From: G965233625 sp965233625
GTDB lineage: Bacteria; Planctomycetota; Planctomycetia; Pirellulales; Pirellulaceae
Direction: 5' to 3'
DNA length: 64,000 bases
NCBI GenBank assembly: GCA_965233625.1
Contig: OZ247499.1
Span: 2,976,001-3,040,000 of the forward strand
The notes under the pieces were generated by a model. That model had not been told where the DNA came from. It did no database searches and was given only the letters and a program-made list of their open reading frames with translations. The translations under genes and the position numbers were made by a program. This document shows, in pieces, positions 41,715 to 50,341 of this stretch (position 1 is the stretch's first letter; every line of letters begins with the position of its first letter).

Positions 41715-44477
41715 CTATTGCAGTTTCGATGCGAAGATGGCATCGACCGGATCAAGCCATACTGCTGCGTAGTATGCCGGGAATGCGACACCGAGGAAAC
41801 AGCAGAAAAACGATCCCGCCAGAATCCAGACCGCATCGAGGTAGCCGGGGATGCAACTCGCCGTGGTAAACGTATTCAACAGGAACATCAGCAACAGGCC
41901 CAGTGCTAGCGTTGTCAGTGCACCTATCAGACCGACCACCGACGCCCGTACGAACGTGATGAGAAGAACGCCCATCGGCGGCATTCCCATAATCCGCATG
42001 ATGCCTATGGCGCCACGCTTTCGTACTGTCACATCCCAGAAGACAAACAGCACCGTGACGGCGCCAAAGCCCAGCACACCGCACAGCACGACGAAGATCA
42101 GCACATCCAGCGTATCGACGTAGCCCTGCATTTCTTCAACGCGGGTGCGGGAAGAAATGGTGCCGTAGCCTTTCTCACGGAAATAATCGTCTACTTCCGG
42201 GACATCGTTTAGATCGTCGGCATAAACGCGGGCCACAGTGAAGTGATTTTCTGAAGTTGCCGCCGCAAAGCGATTCAGCAACGGATCGTACCGCAGGTGG
42301 CCCTCCTTCTCGCGGGCAAGGTGCGCTGCCAACCGGGCAGGCACAACCGCGACGGGCGGATTGCCGGGATAGAACTGCATGTCGTCAACCGAACCGGCAA
42401 CCTGATAAATCAGCGAATCCTCCAGCTTCCACGGCTTCGCTGGTTTAGGCGGCTCCGCGGGTTTTTCTGCTGGCTTTTCCTCCGCCTTCGGCGCGGCGGC
42501 AGGTTCTTTGGCAGGCTCTGCGGCAGCGGGTGGTGCGGCAGGTTCTGCGGGCGCAGGTGCTGCGGCTGCATCCGCAGCGGGTTCTGCTTTCTTTTCGTCT
42601 TCCTTGGGGGCGGCTGCATCCGCCGGTTCTTTGTCAGCGGGCTGCGGCGGAGTCGCTGGCGCTGCCTCTGCGGGAGGTTCAGCAGGTTTTGGTTCAGCCG
42701 CAGGCTCTGGCTTTTCTGGTTCTGGTAGCGGGCGGGTGTATTCTTCCAGCGTGTTGAGCATCGCGAGGATGTCCGTGCCGAATTCCTTCACCATTGGCTG
42801 CCAGAGCGGGCGGTTGCGGAGCGAAAGGGTGCCGCTGCGGAGTGGTTCCAGGGTCAGCGACGCGTACTGTTTGTCGGCGACCTTCAGCGACACGGTCGGC
42901 GGCAGTCCTTCTTTGGGAACGTCGGCCGGTGGATCGGCGGGGATGTTCGCGGCGATGCCTTCGATGGTCTGCTCGACGCCGGCGCCGGCGTCCATCACCA
43001 TGTTGACGACGCTCAGCAGCAGCGTCGCGGTTTTTTCGCCCCGAGGCCATAATTCGGGCGGCTCTGGCGGTTCATCACCTGGAGCCAGTGGATCTGGCGG
43101 GAGGGGCGGTTCGGGCGGTTCGTCGTAGGCGACCTTGGGCGTTGCTGGTGCAGCGGGCGGCGGATCGCCTGGAGCGCCGGGCGGCAGCGTGGGATCGAAC
43201 GGTTCTGGCTCTGGATCGGCGGGCGGCTTGCTGCCGGCCGGGTCTTCTTTCTCGTCGGCGGGTGGATCGTCCAGGGGCGCCGGCGGCTGCGCGGGAACGG
43301 GGACGGTGGAAGCATCCATCGGCAGCATGACGGCCATTTCGTTGCGGAGCACGGTGCCGCCGAAATCACGCACTTCGTCCTTCATTCTGGTCGAAGTGTT
43401 GCGGAAGTAGCCTTTCAGCCAGCGCGCGTTGAGGGTGATGCCCACCACGTCGTGCAGCTTGCCGTTGACATTCATCTTTCGCGGCGTAGCCCATGGCAGC
43501 ACGCGATCGTCAGGCTCTGTGATCGATTCCACATCGTCAGCTTCGATGGTCACGGTGGCGTTGCCATCGCTGGTCGAAAGGCTGGCGCCAATCCAGTACA
43601 CGTACAGGTCGTGCGGCTTGAGCAGACCGTAGAGTGAACGCAACTGCTCTTTGTCTTTGCGTTCAGATTCTTCCAGCGGAACGGCGGTCAGACCGCGGGC
43701 CTTCAGCCGGGTGAAGTCGGTGGGCGAGAACTGATACTTCGAGAACGAAACGTAGCCGTCGTACTCCGCCTTCACCGCGTCGGCAAAACCTTTCAGACCC
43801 AGCGCCTGCACCGAGCGGCCTTTTTTGAAGTCTTCCAGCCAGTCCATCATCTGCCGGTCTAGATAAAGCCCCTTGAGCGTTTTATCGCTGGTGGCGAACA
43901 CGGCGCGGACAGGCGTTTGCAGTTCGTGTTTTTCATCATCGCCGCCACGCATCACCTTGAGCGTAATGACGGCGTCTTCGTCCACTTTGTAGCGGTTGTT
44001 GGGCAGTTCTTCGTACTCGATGCCAAGCTCGTCGGCGACGGCCTTCGACATCACCACGCCGCGGTCGCCATCCTCCAGCACATCGGCGCCGTAAAACGCC
44101 AGGAACGGGTCGCCCGGCTTGGTGCACGCGAAAGTGGATTCGGTTTCCTTGTCGCCATTGGCGGCCCAGCCGTTCAGCGTGATCTGCGGCACGACCAGGG
44201 CGACGCCCGGCACTTCTTCCTGCAGCTTCTTCTCGTAGCTGTTGGTGAACCGCAGATGGGCGCCAGCCGAGCCAAGATGGGCTTCAATCTGACGGGCGGT
44301 CGGGCTTTTCTGAATGTCGCTACGGAACTGCGTGACCAGGCCGCGTTTCAGACCAAGCAGCAGAAAAATGGGGAGGCAGATGCCCGCCACAATGGCGACG
44401 TTCGCCAGTAGAACGCCACCGGCGCGCCAGGCATCCTGAAAGCCAATTCGCAGGTAATACCAGACCAGATTCATCAC
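41715..44477 (-). CDS. FtsX/MacB-type ABC permease with proline-rich insertions
   Basis: This 920-residue permease has TM1 at ~21-43 (VLLANVAIVAGICLPIFLLL), a very large periplasmic region, and three C-terminal TMs with the FtsX-type fold (VLIFVVLCGVLGFGAVTVLF; KRGAIGIMRIMGMPPMGVLL; LGLLLMFLLNTF). Two low-complexity inserts rich in Pro/Glu/Ala occupy about residues 395-485 and 600-695. It has four-TM mechanotransmission topology rather than a transporter channel. It pairs with the ATPase gene 55 bp upstream and resembles TagS in context. The 41619-41714 gap to the FGE-fold gene is empty. Confidence 0.9.
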   Translation of the reverse strand: MMNLVWYYLRIGFQDAWRAGGVLLANVAIVAGICLPIFLLLGLKRGLVTQFRSDIQKSPTARQIEAHLGSAGAHLRFTNSYEKKLQEEVPGVALVVPQITLNGWAANGDKETESTFACTKPGDPFLAFYGADVLEDGDRGVVMSKAVADELGIEYEELPNNRYKVDEDAVITLKVMRGGDDEKHELQTPVRAVFATSDKTLKGLYLDRQMMDWLEDFKKGRSVQALGLKGFADAVKAEYDGYVSFSKYQFSPTDFTRLKARGLTAVPLEESERKDKEQLRSLYGLLKPHDLYVYWIGASLSTSDGNATVTIEADDVESITEPDDRVLPWATPRKMNVNGKLHDVVGITLNARWLKGYFRNTSTRMKDEVRDFGGTVLRNEMAVMLPMDASTVPVPAQPPAPLDDPPADEKEDPAGSKPPADPEPEPFDPTLPPGAPGDPPPAAPATPKVAYDEPPEPPLPPDPLAPGDEPPEPPELWPRGEKTATLLLSVVNMVMDAGAGVEQTIEGIAANIPADPPADVPKEGLPPTVSLKVADKQYASLTLEPLRSGTLSLRNRPLWQPMVKEFGTDILAMLNTLEEYTRPLPEPEKPEPAAEPKPAEPPAEAAPATPPQPADKEPADAAAPKEDEKKAEPAADAAAAPAPAEPAAPPAAAEPAKEPAAAPKAEEKPAEKPAEPPKPAKPWKLEDSLIYQVAGSVDDMQFYPGNPPVAVVPARLAAHLAREKEGHLRYDPLLNRFAAATSENHFTVARVYADDLNDVPEVDDYFREKGYGTISSRTRVEEMQGYVDTLDVLIFVVLCGVLGFGAVTVLFVFWDVTVRKRGAIGIMRIMGMPPMGVLLITFVRASVVGLIGALTTLALGLLLMFLLNTFTTASCIPGYLDAVWILAGSFFCCFLGVAFPAYYAAVWLDPVDAIFASKLQ

Positions 44478-44532
44478 GTGTTCCTTGCCTGTTGGTTCGT
44501 CCGCTGTTGTTTTGCACGGTTGCCAGCGACGT

Positions 44533-45525
44533 TTATTTTTTGGGCAGCCAGTCGGCAGTTGTCTCGAACCACTGGCCGGTCTCCGGGTCTTTACGCTCCA
44601 GGCGTTCGATGCCGCCGCGTCCTTCTTCCGGCGAATACATGTGAATCATATAGCCGGCGAAGTCGTGGGCCAGTTCCGGGTTGTGCGTAATCATGACGAC
44701 GGTCACCTGCTCATCTTTTTGCAGCTTGGCGAGCGTCTCTAAAGCAGAGCGGGCTTTGTTCGGATCGAGGCTGCCGGTTGGTTCGTCCAGGAACAATATC
44801 TCCGGCTTATGGCCGATGGCCCGCGCGAGTGCCACACGCTGCGCCTGACCGCCCGAAAGCTCACCCGGCAGCGATTTGCGGCGGACCCATAGTTCCGGAC
44901 CGTCTTCTTCTTTGCCCTTTTTCTTCTTGCCCTTCGCATCGTCATCGGGCTTCATATCGCCGCTGAGGCCGGAGAGGACTTCTTTGACGCGGGCTTCGAT
45001 CTTGGCTTCGTCCCACTGGTTCAGCCGCATCGGCATTTCAACATTCTGCTGAACGGTGAGAGTTGAAAGCAGTTCCCCGCTTTGCAGGCAGAAGCCAAGC
45101 AGCCGGCGGCGAAGATCTTCGATGGTGGCCGAGTCCGATTTCTCGAAGATGTTCACCAGGTTGTTGATGGCCAGTTCTTCCTGACCGGGCTTCTCTTCGT
45201 AGATGTCAAACACCTCGACCGGCTTGCCTTTGGTCAGGCGCCAGGGCTGGCGGGCGAGGCCCAGGATGGTGAGCAGCGTTGTTTTGCCGCAACCACTGCT
45301 GCCGAGGATGGCGACGAATTCACCGCGTGGCAGTTGCAGTTCTTCCACCTCAACGGTGTACATGTCGCTTGCGGGGACTTCGGCTTTCTTGTTGCCCCAC
45401 ATGCTCAGGTATTTTTTGTTGACCAGTTCATGGTGCAGATTCTTCACGTGCAGCACGGCCTGTGGCGACTTCCAGGCGGGCGCTTCGCCGGCAGCGGAGG
45501 TGGTTGCGTTTTCGGTATTCGACAT
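44533..45525 (-). CDS. ABC transporter ATP-binding protein (LolD/MacB-like)
   Basis: This 330-residue ATPase has Walker A GSSGCGKTT (75-83), signature LSGGQAQRVALARA and Walker B EILFLDEPTGSLDP. There is an unusual charged insert (DDDAKGKKKKGKEEDGPELW) between the Q-loop region and the signature. It powers the FtsX-type permease encoded 55 bp downstream. By position it corresponds to TagT-like. It follows the vWA-like gene by 129 bp. Confidence 0.93.
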   Translation of the reverse strand: MSNTENATTSAAGEAPAWKSPQAVLHVKNLHHELVNKKYLSMWGNKKAEVPASDMYTVEVEELQLPRGEFVAILGSSGCGKTTLLTILGLARQPWRLTKGKPVEVFDIYEEKPGQEELAINNLVNIFEKSDSATIEDLRRRLLGFCLQSGELLSTLTVQQNVEMPMRLNQWDEAKIEARVKEVLSGLSGDMKPDDDAKGKKKKGKEEDGPELWVRRKSLPGELSGGQAQRVALARAIGHKPEILFLDEPTGSLDPNKARSALETLAKLQKDEQVTVVMITHNPELAHDFAGYMIHMYSPEEGRGGIERLERKDPETGQWFETTADWLPKK

Positions 45526-45654
45526 CGGCCCTGCTTTCGCGGTATCGCGAGCGAGAGATCAGGTGGTCTGAAGGGTAAATTTCATGCTTGTCTTTATATG
45601 TTACAAGCGGCAGCGTCGCTTTGCACCGTGGTAGGCAAGTTACGGATAGGCAAG

Positions 45655-47475
45655 TTACGGCAGATCGCTGACCGGCAGCCAGCCATAGGCGCCTTCGGCG
45701 GACCAGGCGCTTTTGTTGTCCAGCAGTTTGCGGATCGCGGTCTGGCAGCGGGCGGCCTGTTTGATCCAGTTGGAATAGTCCGTCTGAGACATGCTGGCGA
45801 GCCGGGCGGCTGTGGCTGAAAGTACACGCGTCTTCACGGGTAACGCCTCTAGCTCTGCGGCGAAGCCCGATGGTCCGGCGGCGGGTGAAGACAACGGCCG
45901 CCCGTAAAACAGATTCACTTCAAACCGCTGCATGTTGGCCAATGTGCGTGCGACCTCTTCCGAACCGCTGTCGAGGCGCCGTAGACCGTTGACGGTGAAT
46001 TCCAGATACGAGGCGAACATCGTCAGTTCACGATGCTCCACCAGCACGTACGCTTCGAACGAAGAAGACTGCGTCCGCGAAGCACGCGCGATGTAACCTT
46101 TGCCGGGCGAAGTTGTGTCGGCAGTCTGCGTGGACGTGTACCGCGGCGACCAGGGCGGCGCCTGTCGCAGCGGTGGCAACGCGGCAGCAACAGCCGCGGG
46201 CGCCGAGACGGCGTAGATGGCGGGCGGAAACGGCGGCTGGCGGTTAAGGCCGCTGGTTAATTCCGATAACAGTTCTGTAAGCACCCCGCCGCGGTATTTG
46301 CGGAACGTACCCGGCGTGTTGTTGCCCGCGGTAAGTTGTAAGGTTGGCACCCCGCAGAGTTCTTTGGTCGTTGCGATGTGAAGTGTAATGTCGCTGCCTG
46401 CCTCCGGCTGCAAAGCATTCAGCACCGCTGTGGCGGCGGCATCGTCTACTGCGTTCTTCTTGTCACAGGAAGCAGCATCTTTGTCCGGCGCCAGCAGCAC
46501 GATGTGACGGCGTGAAGATTCGCGCCAGGCTGCCTGGGCGGTGATCTGCTGGAGCGAGGTAAGAACCGCCATTGCCGGCCCGGTGGCGCTGGACGCCACA
46601 GGGGCGGGTGGTTCTTCGCTGCTGTTGTGCGTTTTGCAGGCGGTGGTGAATTCCTGCGGTGTCAGGTTCAAAGAGTAAAGCAGCGGTGCGTTTCGCCCAT
46701 CCGATCCAATCACGGCGATGCCAATCCGGGCGTCCACCGTCTGCCTGGACTTGGGCAGCCAGGCTTCAACAGCGGAGCCGATGGCGCGGATGGTCTTGTG
46801 AGGCTGACCGGCCTGAATGACAAACACCACGTCTAGCAGCGCGGGTAGCACAGGCACGCGGCTTGGCTCGAAGGCGGCGTGTTGAAACGGCGGCAGGATG
46901 GCGGCCGGGTCACGCGGCGCGGTTTCACTAGGGGCTGCGGTTGGGGGCGTGGCGAAGCGGCGTTGCATACGCATCACGCGTAGCGGCGCATCGGTGGTGG
47001 TCGCTGTTTCCACCGGCTGCAGGACCGGCAGGAATGGGTCGCTACTCTTTTGCATCCAGCAGGCAGCCGTGGAGTTGTCTGCCGGCGCCTTCACATCATC
47101 TGCCGTGCAGTGCACTTCCGCCTGCTGAACGCCTGTGGCCACGCCCACGGCGACTCGGTGGGGCCAGACGGCGGCATCGCTTTTTCGCACCCAGCCCAGC
47201 AGCACGCCGCCTGGCTTGAGGCTGGCGGGGTAGAAGTCTGCGTGCGGTTTATGAGACGCACTGGCGATGTAAAGCTGATTCCATGCGAACGCCTCGCTGC
47301 ACACCGGGGCATCTGCGTCAGGGCGGCAATAGACATCCGCATCGCAGCGGATCAGCAGCGTGTCGCCCGGCGTCGCTGCCCACACTGGGCCACCGGAAAA
47401 TAGCATCAGAAACATCAACAGCGTGATGTTTCTTTTTGCAGTTGCGGCGTTGCAGAATGTCTGGCGGGACTGCAT
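45655..47475 (-). CDS. Secreted vWA-like protein with PpkA-like C-terminal end
   Basis: This 606-residue protein has a signal peptide (ITLLMFLMLFSGGPVWAATPGDT) and an SH3-like segment (~35-110). A vWA-like domain (~213-400) starts ALLDVVFVI at 212-220, but the metal-site DxSxS is replaced by QAGQPH, so metal binding is probably lost. The C-terminus (SAWSAEGAYGWLPVSDLP) resembles my recollection of the end of the PpkA periplasmic vWA domain (W, then a Pro-Leu-Pro type ending). That comparison is from memory and not aligned. It is first in the run vWA, ATPase, permease, FGE-fold, spermidine-synthase-like. Best guess: envelope signalling component. No T6SS genes are nearby. Confidence 0.75.
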   Translation of the reverse strand: MQSRQTFCNAATAKRNITLLMFLMLFSGGPVWAATPGDTLLIRCDADVYCRPDADAPVCSEAFAWNQLYIASASHKPHADFYPASLKPGGVLLGWVRKSDAAVWPHRVAVGVATGVQQAEVHCTADDVKAPADNSTAACWMQKSSDPFLPVLQPVETATTTDAPLRVMRMQRRFATPPTAAPSETAPRDPAAILPPFQHAAFEPSRVPVLPALLDVVFVIQAGQPHKTIRAIGSAVEAWLPKSRQTVDARIGIAVIGSDGRNAPLLYSLNLTPQEFTTACKTHNSSEEPPAPVASSATGPAMAVLTSLQQITAQAAWRESSRRHIVLLAPDKDAASCDKKNAVDDAAATAVLNALQPEAGSDITLHIATTKELCGVPTLQLTAGNNTPGTFRKYRGGVLTELLSELTSGLNRQPPFPPAIYAVSAPAAVAAALPPLRQAPPWSPRYTSTQTADTTSPGKGYIARASRTQSSSFEAYVLVEHRELTMFASYLEFTVNGLRRLDSGSEEVARTLANMQRFEVNLFYGRPLSSPAAGPSGFAAELEALPVKTRVLSATAARLASMSQTDYSNWIKQAARCQTAIRKLLDNKSAWSAEGAYGWLPVSDLP

Positions 47476-47645
47476 GTGCAGGGCGTGCTTTCTGGCAGGC
47501 GATCACGTAACTTCCGATACCGATTGTACTTCATCCTGCTAGCGTTGTGATGGCGCCGCAATGCATCATTTCCCGCCCTTGATGCCTAGCGCCGCGAGCT
47601 TATTTAACAACCCTGGGAAATCCCTGAAATTGTTAGAAATCCGTG

Positions 47646-48025
47646 TTGACCATGTAAGCTACATCACATATCTTTTCGCCTCATCGGAATGGTTGTCACA
47701 CTTTGTTACGCCTTGCCTGATTGCTCCAACGGGGGCGCGATCAAGTGGTAACGGGCTCTTAAAGGTCACGCTGTTACGGTAGGGAGACGACGCGGACGAA
47801 TCCGCACTGGAAGCCAGCACCGCGTGGCTTCTGCGGATCGTGGTTCTGCTATCCGGGCAAGGATGCTCGCGACCGGGACTGTAAAATCCGCCGACCTCCA
47901 CCAAAGCCAAGGAAAGCCGCTGCAGGCAGGATGCTGAGCACCGGTAGACCACCCCATCGCTCCTGGCGATAACCACGGAATCCTTCGCCCCCCTAGGATT
48001 TCGAGTTAGCCAGGGGCTTTTTTTT
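47646..48025 (+). ncRNA. Structured terminator-bearing leader or ncRNA candidate
   Basis: TTGACC (47646) and TATCTT (47669) are 17 bp apart, giving a possible TSS near 47681. Four hairpins follow: GCGGA-CGAA-TCCGC (47792-47805), GAAGCCA/TGGCTTC (47810-47831), ATCC/GGAT (47851-47864) and ATCGC/GCGAT (47956-47970). It ends with an intrinsic terminator. No coding frame is convincing. The arm GGGGGCG (47731-47737) could pair with CGCCCCC (47986-47992), which is also part of the terminator, so an alternative fold is possible. It matches none of RNase P, tmRNA, SRP or 6S signatures I know. It may regulate the next gene (48098). Confidence 0.45.
47987..48025 (+). terminator. Intrinsic terminator upstream of the orphan gene
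   Basis: GCCCCCCTAGG and CCAGGGGC flank a 12-nt loop, followed by eight T. It lies 73 bp upstream of an ATG on the same strand with no coding gene before it. This supports a transcript from the non-coding region 47646-48025. Confidence 0.75.
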
Positions 48026-48097
48026 ATGCGCTCCTTTTATGACAAAAGTATGTAGAGTCCAATTCTACAAAAACGCAAGACACCGAGCCCTTCGGCG

Positions 48098-48697
48098 ATG
48101 ATCGAATCACGACAAGTTAAAGAAACACTGTGCGGTGTTGTGAGCGAAAATGGTTTAACTTTTCCTCTTTCTCAAGTTGGTGTGAAAAAGGTGGTAGTGC
48201 TAACCATCGATCGGCTAATTGGTGCCATCCATGACTGTGAAACCCCAGTTCCGGCAATATATGCGAATCGGCTCGAATTCTCTGGGGAGCCTAGCCTCCT
48301 TAAATTCACGCGGCATGAACCGTGTGAGTGCATGGTGGATGTAGCCGTTTTTCGCGGAACCGTTGACCCCTATGAAGTGCTCGCCACAGCTGAAAGTGAA
48401 GCGTATCCCCAGCACGAGATTTCCGAGAATTCGACATCTAACACGAGTGACTATCTTTGGGATCTGTACAAACTTTTGCAGGTGCCGTCACCAATGCGTT
48501 TGTTCGTCGCCTGTGTTACAGGACGCGAACGCTGTAGTTTGCTAGAAGATAGAATTGGTTTTCTCATCGACGTGTATTCCGATCTCTATCGTCAAGGTGA
48601 TCAGATCTTCTCAGTCGTACTTCCTGCCTCCCGAACGCATCCGACAGATTTTTCTGTTTTTGGCTGGGTTCAGGACGACGGCCTAAGAGAAATTTAG
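48098..48697 (+). CDS. Hypothetical protein (orphan, AT-richer)
   Basis: This 199-residue cytoplasmic-looking protein has no signal peptide or TM. It includes a Cys-containing segment (HEPCECMVDVAV) and a C-terminal hydrophobic region (RLFVACVTGRERCSL and GFLIDVYSDLYRQ). No family recognised. Its base composition is visibly AT-richer than its neighbours, suggesting recent acquisition. It follows a structured, terminator-bearing leader. A hairpin (CCCCAGTCGGGG) after its stop might be a terminator, though the T-run is poor. Confidence 0.65.
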   Translation: MIESRQVKETLCGVVSENGLTFPLSQVGVKKVVVLTIDRLIGAIHDCETPVPAIYANRLEFSGEPSLLKFTRHEPCECMVDVAVFRGTVDPYEVLATAESEAYPQHEISENSTSNTSDYLWDLYKLLQVPSPMRLFVACVTGRERCSLLEDRIGFLIDVYSDLYRQGDQIFSVVLPASRTHPTDFSVFGWVQDDGLREI

Positions 48698-48781
48698 GAA
48701 ACGTATTCGCCCCTAGTTAGCCCCAGTCGGGGATCTTCCTTCAGCAATTCGCCGTTTCCGTCAATCTGATCATTTAAACAA

Positions 48782-50107
48782 TCAGTCATTGCCCGCGACC
48801 ACGGTGAAGTACGTCGAGACCGCCTTGTCAAAATACTCTTTGCGCATTTCCACTTCGTAGCCGTGGTAGGTGCAGTAGTTCTGGACCTGGCTGAGAATGT
48901 CGCGGGGCTGGCAGCGGCGTAACGGGCGGTTGTGGGGCAGGTAGTGCGTGTCGATCAGGTAGTCGACCAGTTCCGGCTTGTACTCGCAGCCGACGGTTTT
49001 CGAAAACACGCGGAACAGCAGGTGGAACTCTTTGCGGTTCGGATCGCCGACTTCAACCTTGTAAGGAATACGGCGGAGGAAGGCGTCGTCGGTCAGGTCG
49101 GACGGGTCGAGGTTGGTCGAGAAGATGATGAGCTGCTCGAAGGGCACCTGGATCTTTTTGCCGCTGGGCAGCGTGAGGAAGTCGATGCGGTTTTCCAGCG
49201 GTACGATCCAGCGGTTGAGCAGTTCCTGCGGCTCCATCCGCTGACGGCCGAAGTCGTCAATCAGCAGGCAGCCGCAGTTGCTCTTGAGCTGCAAAGGCGC
49301 CTCGCTGACGTTGCTGTGGTGGTCGTGCCGCATCTCCAGGTTTTCCATCACCAGTTCACCACCGACGATGACCGTCGGGCGGCGGATCTTGACCCAGCGG
49401 GTGTCGTGGCTGGAAGACCGCAGGATGGTGCTCTGTTGCGTTTCCTGCCGCTCGTGATACGCCGCGTCGTACAGCTTGATGAACTGCCCGTCTTCGACCA
49501 GCGCGTGCGGAATCCAGATGTCCTGCCCGTAACAGGCAGTGATACATTTGGCTAAGGTTGTTTTGCCGTTACCCGGCTGACCGTACAGGAACATGCCGGC
49601 GCCGGAGTTAATGGCCGGGCCGAGCGTGTCGAACAGCGTATCTTCGACCGAAATCTTCGCGAAGCCTTTTTCAAGCTGCTCCCGCTGCGGCGATTCAGCG
49701 CGGATCGTCTGCGCGTCGACCGACACAATATAATCTTCCAGCGGCACGGGCGCCGGGCCGACATAAGCACAGGCCCGCAGGGCGTTACGTGCGCGTTCGC
49801 GACCTTGTTCGGTAAGCGTGTAGTAATAGTCGCCCATCTGGGCGGCGCCGGTGTGAGCGAGAATCTGCCGCTGACGCAGCGACTGGAACGTGTTTTCCAG
49901 AATGCCAAAGGGCAGGCAGATTTTTTCCGCAATCGCACGGCCTGCCGAAGAGCCGACCATGGCCAGGTATTTCAGAATCAGCGATTCGACGATGGTCTCG
50001 GTCAGACCTGTTTCGGCGATCGACTTTGGCTCCGCAGGGCGGAAGGTATCGTCGCTCATCAGGTCGGCGAGCAAGCCGCCAGCAAGGGTAGACTCGGCCA
50101 GACTCAT
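48782..50107 (-). CDS. AAA+ ATPase
   Basis: The 441-residue protein starts at the ATG at 50107 (GGAG seven bases upstream); a longer frame has no Shine-Dalgarno and is rejected. Residues 1-~130 are a winged-helix-like N-terminal region (ILENTFQSLRQRQILAHTG). The AAA domain has Walker A GQPGNGKTTLAK at 176-187, Walker B CLLIDDFGRQR, and an arginine-containing FLRRIPYKVEV. Related ATPases are widespread in planctomycetes with undefined roles. It seems monocistronic. Confidence 0.88.
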   Translation of the reverse strand: MSLAESTLAGGLLADLMSDDTFRPAEPKSIAETGLTETIVESLILKYLAMVGSSAGRAIAEKICLPFGILENTFQSLRQRQILAHTGAAQMGDYYYTLTEQGRERARNALRACAYVGPAPVPLEDYIVSVDAQTIRAESPQREQLEKGFAKISVEDTLFDTLGPAINSGAGMFLYGQPGNGKTTLAKCITACYGQDIWIPHALVEDGQFIKLYDAAYHERQETQQSTILRSSSHDTRWVKIRRPTVIVGGELVMENLEMRHDHHSNVSEAPLQLKSNCGCLLIDDFGRQRMEPQELLNRWIVPLENRIDFLTLPSGKKIQVPFEQLIIFSTNLDPSDLTDDAFLRRIPYKVEVGDPNRKEFHLLFRVFSKTVGCEYKPELVDYLIDTHYLPHNRPLRRCQPRDILSQVQNYCTYHGYEVEMRKEYFDKAVSTYFTVVAGND

Positions 50108-50341
50108 CACATCGCTCCGCAAAAACCAGTTCGCCGCTACACACAAGGGCGCCCACGCGCGGACGCCAGTGAAGTGTAGGACACGCCGGTCGCAGTGAAG
50201 CGATGCGGGGCGGGAAGCCGCCAACAGCCGCCGCGCGTGCGGAGCATTTTTCCGGCTGTGGCGAATGTAAGGCTTCTGCGGGCTTGTGCGCCGTGGTTAT
50301 CTACGAAGAGCAAGGAGCGGAAATGCCCGTGAACGGGCGCT

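Noticed and set aside
47870..47920. tmRNA/tRNA 3' end (CCTCCACCA)
   Set aside because: No matching acceptor 5' strand, no canonical T-loop and no tag peptide.
47659..47976. 105-codon minus-strand frame
   Set aside because: Composition is noise-like and the region folds as RNA on the plus strand; no family.
47646..48025. RNase P, SRP or 6S RNA
   Set aside because: GAGGAAAGTCC-like and GGAAGCAG-like signatures are absent; kept as unknown RNA.
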